A DNA stretch of 64,000 nucleotides from Pseudomonas sp. sp1636 (GTDB taxonomy: Bacteria; Pseudomonadota; Gammaproteobacteria; Pseudomonadales; Pseudomonadaceae), in contig NZ_JARRAB010000001.1 of NCBI RefSeq assembly GCF_030376615.1, positions 1 to 64,000 of the forward strand, read 5' to 3'. Position numbers and translations under genes: made by a program. Below, piece after piece: positions 58,243-64,000 of the stretch. Under the pieces are notes generated by a model. The model saw nothing but the letters and a program-made list of their open reading frames with translations, did not search any database and had not been told where the DNA came from. Numbering within the stretch: position 1 is the first letter of the stretch; each line of letters begins with the position of its first letter.

Positions 58243-59022
58243 ATGTTGATGGTGATTTCCCCGGCCAAGACCCTCGATTTCCACACTCCACCGGTGACCC
58301 AGCGCTATACCCAGCCCGAACACCTCGACCACGCCCAGGATCTGATCGCCCAGCTACGCGACTTCACGCCCCTGCAGATCGCCGAGCTGATGCACCTGTC
58401 GGACAAACTCGCCGGCCTGAATGCCGTGCGCTTTGGCAGCTGGACGAAAAACTTCACCCCGGAAAATGCCAAGCAGGCACTGCTGGCGTTCAAGGGCGAC
58501 GTCTACACCGGGCTGCATGCCGAAGACTTCAGCGAAGCCGACTTCGATTTCGCCCAGGCACACCTGCGCATGCTCTCCGGCCTCTACGGCGTGCTGCGGC
58601 CGCTGGATCTGATGCAGCCCTACCGCCTGGAGATGGGCACCAAGTTGGCCAATCCGCGCGGCAACAACCTCTACGACTTCTGGGGCGAGCGCATCAGTGG
58701 CTGGTTGAATGAGGCGCTGGCCGCCCAGGGTGACGAGGTGCTGCTCAACCTGGCCTCCACCGAGTATTTCAGTGCGGTGAAACGCAAGGTGCTCAACGCG
58801 AGGATCATCGACACCGAGTTCAAGGATCTGAAAAACGGCCAGTACAAGATCATCAGCTTCTACGCGAAAAAGGCCCGCGGCCTGATGGCCCGCCATGTGA
58901 TCAAGGAACGCGTGAGCAACCCCGAACAACTCAAGGCCTTCAACTCTCAGGGTTACGCTTATTCGGCCGCACACTCGACGCCGAACAAACTGGTATTTTT
59001 ACGCGACGCCCCACAAGACTGA
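58243..59022 (+). CDS. yaaA: Peroxide stress protein YaaA
   Basis: A 259-residue DUF328/YaaA protein, starting [13 protein letters not shown], with [20 protein letters not shown] near residues 82-101 and [13 protein letters not shown] near 168-180. It limits iron-dependent damage after peroxide stress in E. coli. GGAG lies upstream of the ATG. It is divergent from dmeF. Confidence 0.93.
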   Translation: MLMVISPAKTLDFHTPPVTQRYTQPEHLDHAQDLIAQLRDFTPLQIAELMHLSDKLAGLNAVRFGSWTKNFTPENAKQALLAFKGDVYTGLHAEDFSEADFDFAQAHLRMLSGLYGVLRPLDLMQPYRLEMGTKLANPRGNNLYDFWGERISGWLNEALAAQGDEVLLNLASTEYFSAVKRKVLNARIIDTEFKDLKNGQYKIISFYAKKARGLMARHVIKERVSNPEQLKAFNSQGYAYSAAHSTPNKLVFLRDAPQD

Positions 59023-59130
59023 GCCGGCCTCGACGTCCCCGGTCACCAGCCGACAAGTCGCCAACACGGCGCATGCCGCCCCGGCCTTGTGTAGGATAAA
59101 GCCCAGTTTCACCCACCAAGGCCCATCACT

Positions 59131-59595
59131 ATGTTATTCGGCGCGATACTGGTTCTGAGCTGGCTGACCCTGCTGATCCGCTACCCGAGCAAAGCCCTGC
59201 CCATCTCCCTCGCCGCCCTGATCGGCCTGGGCCTGGTGGCCAGCTGGGTGCTCTGGCAGGAAAGCCGCGAGACGCGCCACCTGGCGCATCTGCAACTACG
59301 CCTGGCCTACGACGCGCAAAACTGCCCAGCCAATCGACCCCTGGCGCTGCAGTTGAAGAATGGCAGCAGCGCCGCCCTGCTCGAACTACGCTGGCAGATC
59401 GCCGCCTACCGCCCCGGCGACAGCATCAACCTGGCCGAACGCCTCTACGAATCCCCGCGCTACCGCGGCCCCGGCGAACTGCTGCCAGGCGCCACCTGGC
59501 AAGACTGCCTGCCCTTGCCGACCCTGCGCAGCGGCTACCGCGCCAGCACCCTGGAATTCCGTGCCGAACGCCTGCAAGGCAGCTTCAGTCACTGA
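59131..59595 (+). CDS. Membrane-anchored hypothetical protein
   Basis: A 154-residue protein with two N-terminal membrane segments (about residues 2-18 and 24-43) and a soluble domain holding LQLRLAYDAQNCPANRPLAL and a WQDCLPLPTL segment with two cysteines. Such proteins are common and unnamed in pseudomonads. It lies 36 bases upstream of an SDR gene and may be co-transcribed. Confidence 0.7.
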   Translation: MLFGAILVLSWLTLLIRYPSKALPISLAALIGLGLVASWVLWQESRETRHLAHLQLRLAYDAQNCPANRPLALQLKNGSSAALLELRWQIAAYRPGDSINLAERLYESPRYRGPGELLPGATWQDCLPLPTLRSGYRASTLEFRAERLQGSFSH

Positions 59596-59631
59596 CTCCC
59601 CGCCTCCTGGCCCCCCAATAAGGATGTGCGC

Positions 59632-60462
59632 ATGCGCCAACCCAGCGCCCTGATCACCGGATGTTCCAGCGGCATCGGCCGCGCCCTGGCCGACGAATTC
59701 CACCAGGCCGGCTATCAGGTATGGGCCACGGCCCGGCAAAGCGCCGACCTCGCCGCACTCCGCGCCGCCGGCTTCAGCGCGGTGCAACTGGACGTCAACG
59801 ATGGCCCGGGCCTGGAACAACTGGCCGAACGCCTGCAGGCGGAAATCGGCGGCCTGGACGTACTGATCAACAACGCCGGTTACGGTGCCATGGGGCCGCT
59901 GCTGGATGGCGGCGTTGCAGCCATGCGCCGGCAATTCGAGACCAATGTGTTCTCGATCATCGGCGTCACCCGCGCCTGCTTCCCGCTGCTGCGCCGTAAC
60001 AAGGGTCTGGTGGTAAATATCGGCAGCGTCTCGGGCGTCCTGGTCACCCCCTTCGCCGGCGCCTACTGCGCCTCGAAAGCCGCCGTGCATGCCCTCTCCG
60101 ATGCCCTGCGGCTGGAGCTGGCACCCTTTTCCATCGAACTGATGGAGGTGCAACCCGGGGCGATTGCCTCCAGCTTCGCCGCCAACGCCAGCCAGCAGGC
60201 CGAGCAATTGATCGATCAAGCCTCGCCCTGGTGGCCGCTGCGTGACGCCATCCGCGCCCGCGCCAATGCCTCGCAGAACAAGCCAACCCCGGCCAAACAG
60301 TTTGCCGGCCAGCTGCTCGCCGCCGTACAACGGAGCAAACGTCCACGCCTGCTGCGCCTGGGCCATGGCAGTCGCGGCCTGCCGTTGCTGACGGCGCTGC
60401 TGCCGAAAAGCCTGCTCGAGGCGCTACTGAAAAAACGCTTCGGCTTGAATCGGAGCCTCTAA
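59632..60462 (+). CDS. SDR family oxidoreductase
   Basis: A 276-residue classical short-chain dehydrogenase. Cofactor motif TGCSSGIG near residue 10, NNAGYG near 81, and catalytic Tyr-Lys in YCASKAAVHAL near 144. The start MRQPSALIT is chosen over upstream GTG because AAGGAT lies about 8 bases before it. The substrate is unknown. It is followed directly by a small membrane protein gene starting at the next base after its stop. Confidence 0.85.
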   Translation: MRQPSALITGCSSGIGRALADEFHQAGYQVWATARQSADLAALRAAGFSAVQLDVNDGPGLEQLAERLQAEIGGLDVLINNAGYGAMGPLLDGGVAAMRRQFETNVFSIIGVTRACFPLLRRNKGLVVNIGSVSGVLVTPFAGAYCASKAAVHALSDALRLELAPFSIELMEVQPGAIASSFAANASQQAEQLIDQASPWWPLRDAIRARANASQNKPTPAKQFAGQLLAAVQRSKRPRLLRLGHGSRGLPLLTALLPKSLLEALLKKRFGLNRSL

Positions 60463-60876
60463 GTGCATCCCGCCACCGACCTGACCAACCCGACACCGAA
60501 CCCCGTGCCCGTGGCGCGCCTGGCCCTGACGGGAGTAGCGGCGGCGATCGCGCTCAATCTGCTGCTGCGCAGCTTCGTCAAACTCGGCGGGCTGCTGACC
60601 ACCCTGCTGATTGCCGCCACGGTCGCCGCGGCAATGGCCCTCTGGTTTGCCGGACGCCAGCGCCGCGCGCCGTTGCCCAGCGAACGGCGGCGCCTGGTCT
60701 GGCTCTATGGCGGGGTCTTGGCGCTGCTCTATCTCGGCCTGCTGGCCATGATGGCGCTCAAGGACGCCCCCAGCCCGATGGGCCTGCTGATCTTCGGTCT
60801 GCATTACCTGTGCTACCCGCTGTTCGCCCAATTGCTATTCTCCGAGCGGGTTTTCGCCAAGTTCCACAAGACCTAG
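60463..60876 (+). CDS. Small membrane protein, function unknown
   Basis: A 137-residue protein with four hydrophobic segments (about residues 19-36, 40-58, 77-97, 105-124). It starts with GTG immediately after the TAA of the SDR gene, so coupled translation is likely. I recognise no family. Confidence 0.65.
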   Translation: MHPATDLTNPTPNPVPVARLALTGVAAAIALNLLLRSFVKLGGLLTTLLIAATVAAAMALWFAGRQRRAPLPSERRRLVWLYGGVLALLYLGLLAMMALKDAPSPMGLLIFGLHYLCYPLFAQLLFSERVFAKFHKT

Positions 60877-60934
60877 CCCGGATAAAGGCAGTGGCAAGCG
60901 TATTAGATCCGACAGCATGCCTTTCTATTCAGAT

Positions 60935-61837
60935 TCAGCCCGTAGCTCGCGCCAGCCGCGGCATGGGCTTCGGCTGGCGAAACACCAGCACGTTGCCGAG
61001 CATCACCAGCAGCAGGCCGAACAGCGCCGGCGCGGTCCACTGGTAGCCCTCGACGAACACCGAGATATTCAGCGCCACCACCGGGAACAGCACGGTGCAG
61101 TAGGCCGCCCGCTCCGGCCCCATGCGCCCGACCAGGGTCAGGTAGGCGGTGAAGCCGATCACCGAACCGGGAATTGCCAGGTACAGCAGCGAACCGACAT
61201 AGCGCGTGCTCCACTCGAAAGCGAACGGCGTGCCGTTGACCAGGCAGATCGCCACCAGCATCAAGGCGCCGTAGAGCATGCCCCAGGCGTTGGTGGTCAG
61301 CGGCTTGAGGCCGGCCTTCTGTTGCAGGCTGGAAAGCAGGTTACCGGCGGAAAAACACAGGGTGCCGATCAGCGACAAACCGATGCCCAGCAGGGTTTCC
61401 CGACTGGCGGCATGCCCGGCCAGTTCCGGCCAGAACAGCAAACCCAGGCCAACCAGGCCCAGGACACCGCCGGCCAGCACATTGGCGGCGACCTTCTGCT
61501 TGAAAAACAGCCGCGCATTCAACGCATTCCACAGCGTCGCGGTGGAGAAAATCACCGCAATCAAGCCACTGGGAATCCACTGACTGGCGCTGTAGAAACA
61601 CAAAAAGTTAATGCAGAACAGGCACAAGCCCTGGAGCAGGCAGATCAACTGGCCACGCCTATCGAGCTTCTGCAGGCGCCCGCTGAGCAGCAGCACGCCG
61701 AACAGCACCGCCGCGGCCAGGGCGAAGCGATAGGCAATCGAGGCGGCCAGCGCCACCTCGCCGATCTGCAATTTGATGGCGATCCAGGTGGTGCCCCAGA
61801 TCAGCACGGTCAACAGGTAGAGCGACAGGTTCATCAA
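60935..61837 (-). CDS. EamA/DMT family transporter
   Basis: A 300-residue transporter with ten membrane segments in two EamA repeats. LYLLTVLIWGTTWIAIKLQI near residues 6-25 is a typical opening. The family exports metabolites or amino acids; the substrate is unknown. It is convergent with the small membrane protein gene. Confidence 0.88.
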   Translation of the reverse strand: MMNLSLYLLTVLIWGTTWIAIKLQIGEVALAASIAYRFALAAAVLFGVLLLSGRLQKLDRRGQLICLLQGLCLFCINFLCFYSASQWIPSGLIAVIFSTATLWNALNARLFFKQKVAANVLAGGVLGLVGLGLLFWPELAGHAASRETLLGIGLSLIGTLCFSAGNLLSSLQQKAGLKPLTTNAWGMLYGALMLVAICLVNGTPFAFEWSTRYVGSLLYLAIPGSVIGFTAYLTLVGRMGPERAAYCTVLFPVVALNISVFVEGYQWTAPALFGLLLVMLGNVLVFRQPKPMPRLARATG

Positions 61838-62102
61838 CAGACTCCCGGTGGATAACCGAGAGTCTGCGCCCGATCAGCCCTGTCGCTCTTGCACAAACTT
61901 GCGCTTTTTATCCGACCCGCCGCTGTCGGGGCAGGCCGATGGACACCGGCGCCGCGCCGCCAGCAGCACAAAGACCGAGAAAAACCATAGGCACGCAGCC
62001 AGGCCATAGGTCTGATGGTTGAACGGCGCCTGGCAGGGGGTGCTGCGGCAGCTGTTGGCGGTGCCGAGCAACAGAACCCAGCGGCATTCCTTGCTACGCA
62101 GC

Positions 62103-62459
62103 TCAGCTGCAGATGTTCTGCCGGTCGGGGCGGTTGCGCATGCTCTGCAGTTTTTCGCTATTGACGGCCAGCCAGGGCCGGTTGGCCTGCAAAATCACCT
62201 GCAGCATCTGTTGTGCCCACTCGGGCAGCTGCGGGTGCAAGCGGTAGTACACCCACTGACCGCGCCGCCGATCTTCCAGCAGGCCGCAACTGCGCAGTTG
62301 CGCCAGATGACGGGATATCTTCGGCTGGCTGTCCTCCAGCGCAGCGGTCAATTCGCAGACGCACAGCTCGCCTTCGGCGGCGATCAGCAGGGTCATGCGC
62401 GCGCGGGTTTCATCCGCCAGGCATTTGAAAACAGTGGTGGGGCTCAAGGGTTCAAGCAT
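62103..62459 (-). CDS. arsR: Arsenical-resistance repressor ArsR
   Basis: A 118-residue winged-helix repressor. ELCVCELTAALEDSQPKISR near residues 31-50 contains the paired cysteines (C33, C35) of the As(III) site in classical ArsR proteins, and the recognition helix follows. It is divergent from acr3, which it likely represses. Usually arsR is upstream in the same direction; here the two are back to back with a 463-base gap. Confidence 0.9.
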   Translation of the reverse strand: MLEPLSPTTVFKCLADETRARMTLLIAAEGELCVCELTAALEDSQPKISRHLAQLRSCGLLEDRRRGQWVYYRLHPQLPEWAQQMLQVILQANRPWLAVNSEKLQSMRNRPDRQNICS

Positions 62460-62520
62460 CGGTGCCTCAGCGTTTGCTCTTGACTCATGCGAGCAGCTTG
62501 ATGCGTAGGTGAATCTGATG

Positions 62521-62561
62521 AAGCCTGCTAGGCATTGATTTGCTCAATGCCTAGCAGGCTT
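62521..62561. repeat. Perfect 18-bp hairpin upstream of arsR
   Basis: AAGCCTGCTAGGCATTGA and TCAATGCCTAGCAGGCTT pair perfectly over a 5-base loop, 62 bases upstream of the arsR start. There is no T run. It is a striking cruciform or RNA hairpin, possibly a mobile-element relic. The rest of 62460-62922 has an AT-rich stretch at 62636-62690 with an ATATAT/ATATAT repeat that may be the ArsR-controlled promoter. No gene is seen. Confidence 0.6.
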
Positions 62562-62922
62562 CGAGGTTCCAGGCGATGTGCTCGCCGGCACCCGGCCTCA
62601 CCAACAGCGGGGCGGCGATGCCACAGCAGCATCGTTTAAATTCGTTTTGGCGAATATATTTAAAACCATATATCTTGTAAACCGAATGCCTTGATGATCG
62701 GTGGTGAGCAGGACAGCCTGGGCGATATCGCCATACTCGAGCCCGGGCGTGAGACCCGCGAGCGCGCGGTACTGGAGCCCGAGCGGCAAGCTCGGCGCGG
62801 ATGGCACCCGCGCCGCCCACAGCCGCGTCAGCGAAAGCGCAGCCACGCTACAGCCCGACATCGATCGATAGCACACCAGCCGAGCGCCGCTAGACTCGGC
62901 GCTCCGCCATAAGGAAACCCCG

Positions 62923-64000
62923 ATGTCCAGCCAGTGCGAAGTAATCGGCAAGCAAGCCGCAGGAGCCCCCCTGGGCTTTTTCGAGCGTTACCTGACGCTT
63001 TGGGTATTTCTCTGCATCATCGGCGGCACCCTACTCGGCCTGTCAGCCCCCAATGCGGCGCAGGCCGTGGGCGCCCTGGAAATCGCCCGGGTGAATATTC
63101 CGGTGGGCCTGCTGATCTGGGTGATGATCATCCCCATGCTGATCAAGATCGACTTCAGCACCCTCTCCGAGGTCTATCAGCAGCGCACCGGGTTGGCCGT
63201 AACCCTGACCGTCAACTGGCTGATCAAACCCTTCACCATGGCCTTTATGGCCTGGCTGTTTTTGCGCCATCTATTTGCCGGCTGGTTACCGGCCGAGCAG
63301 CTCGACAGCTATGTCGCCGGGCTGATCCTGCTGGGCGCCGCGCCCTGCACCGCCATGGTCTTCGTGTGGAGCAACCTGTGTAAGGGCAACGCCAATTTCA
63401 CCCTGAGCCAGGTGGCGATCAACGACCTGGTGATGGTGTTCGCCTTCGCCCCCATCGTCGCCCTGCTGCTGGGGGTGTCGTCGATCCCGGTGCCCTGGGA
63501 CACCCTGCTGCTGTCGGTAGTGATGTATATCGTCATCCCGCTGGCCATTGCCCAATTTATCCGCGCACGCCTGCTGCGCCAGGGTGAGGCGGCATTGCAA
63601 GCGCTGCTGACGCGTATCGGGCCGTTCTCCATCCTCGCCCTGCTGGCCACCCTGGTGCTGCTGTTCTCCTTCCAGGGCCAGACCATCATCGAGCAGCCGC
63701 TGATCATCGCCATACTGGCGGTGCCGATCCTGTTGCAAACCATACTGATCGCCGCATTGGGTTACGGGTTATGCCGCCGACTCAAGGTTCGCCACGACAT
63801 CGCCGGCCCGGCGGCGATGATCGGCGCGTCGAATTTCTTCGAGTTGGCCGTGGCGGTGGCCATCGTGCTTTACGGCTTCAACTCCGGCGCAGCGCTGGCC
63901 ACGGTGGTCGGCGTGCTGATCGAGGTACCGGTGATGCTCTGGCTGGTGCGCATGATCAATAACAGCAAGGGCTGGTACGAACGCGCGCAAGCGCAAGACT
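62923..64000 (+). CDS. acr3: Arsenite efflux transporter, ACR3 family (partial at window end)
   Basis: At least 359 residues, open to the end of the window, so the C-terminus is missing. About ten membrane segments. It has GAAPCTAMVFVWSNLCKGNA, which includes the conserved cysteine of ACR3 antiporters, and VNIPVGLLIWVMIIPMLIK. It exports arsenite from the cell. AAGGAAA lies before the ATG. It is divergent from arsR. Other ars genes may follow outside the window. Confidence 0.88.
   Translation, partial: MSSQCEVIGKQAAGAPLGFFERYLTLWVFLCIIGGTLLGLSAPNAAQAVGALEIARVNIPVGLLIWVMIIPMLIKIDFSTLSEVYQQRTGLAVTLTVNWLIKPFTMAFMAWLFLRHLFAGWLPAEQLDSYVAGLILLGAAPCTAMVFVWSNLCKGNANFTLSQVAINDLVMVFAFAPIVALLLGVSSIPVPWDTLLLSVVMYIVIPLAIAQFIRARLLRQGEAALQALLTRIGPFSILALLATLVLLFSFQGQTIIEQPLIIAILAVPILLQTILIAALGYGLCRRLKVRHDIAGPAAMIGASNFFELAVAVAIVLYGFNSGAALATVVGVLIEVPVMLWLVRMINNSKGWYERAQAQD

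Noticed and set aside
61874..62071. 65-residue minus-strand frame with one hydrophobic segment
   Set aside because: No convincing ribosome site or family. The single hydrophobic stretch is not enough evidence.

Overview
The window looks like chromosome of a Pseudomonas species in the broad P. aeruginosa/mendocina/alcaligenes sense. The evidence is high GC, dense coding, and whole blocks whose order matches what I remember of P. aeruginosa PAO1: aapJ, carboxylesterase, acyl-CoA ligase, rhlB, dauB, dauA, dauR and an amino-acid binding protein (PA3858-PA3865); olsB, olsA, universal stress protein, acpH, ArsR-type regulator and xenB (PA4350-PA4356); and moaE, moaD, moaC with a PhoH-family gene (PA3916-PA3919). 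PutA is the shorter P. aeruginosa form without an N-terminal DNA-binding domain. Species cannot be fixed from the sequence alone.

Layout. 0-6.6 kb: a chain-of-hairpins extragenic element, a GYD protein, and proline uptake and catabolism (putP, putA). 7.0-9.2 kb: an accessory island with merR, merT, merP and a GDCCVxC protein but no merA, bounded by MITE-like elements and traces of Tn3-family ends. 9.2-16.2 kb: an MFS transporter and an AraC-regulated amino-acid cassette (ornithine cyclodeaminase family protein, NhaC-type antiporter, FAD amino-acid dehydrogenase), then a DinB protein. 16.7-19.5 kb: copper TonB receptor with a DUF2946 protein. 19.9-26.5 kb: a GGDEF protein, an RNA methyltransferase, a low-GC cassette next to a decayed RAYT transposase, FKBP, RHH, DJ-1 and cardiolipin-synthase-like genes. 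26.7-35.5 kb: ornithine-lipid synthesis, universal stress protein and a P-type ATPase sharing an ANR-like box, acpH, a small HTH regulator and xenB. 35.5-48.8 kb: the AapJQMP transporter, esterase, acyl-CoA ligase, a cNMP-GGDEF gene preceded by a 15-codon ORF, rhlB and the D-arginine genes dauB-dauA-dauR. 49-64 kb: LysR/MFS pair, truncated haemoglobin, a binding protein, molybdopterin genes, PIN-PhoH, DmeF-type cation efflux, yaaA, an SDR, an EamA exporter, and a divergent arsR/acr3 pair cut by the window end.

How the genes fit together. The dominant theme is amino-acid uptake and catabolism. Two separate pairs join an FAD-dependent D-amino-acid dehydrogenase to a reductase of the ornithine cyclodeaminase family (11.8-15.6 kb and 45.9-48.0 kb). 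The second pair is the known DauA/DauB route that turns D-arginine into L-arginine; the first is likely an analogous inversion of another substrate. Metal handling is a second theme (mer remnant, OprC-like receptor, DmeF, ars).

The most distinctive non-coding feature is a family of small palindromic elements, six copies here. The five complete copies are bounded by TA at both ends, and the sixth keeps one TA-bounded end. Each complete end reads TAA or TAG into the element, and three copies supply the stop codon of the neighbouring gene (cls-like, dauA and the binding-protein gene). This suggests a MITE that uses TA target sites.
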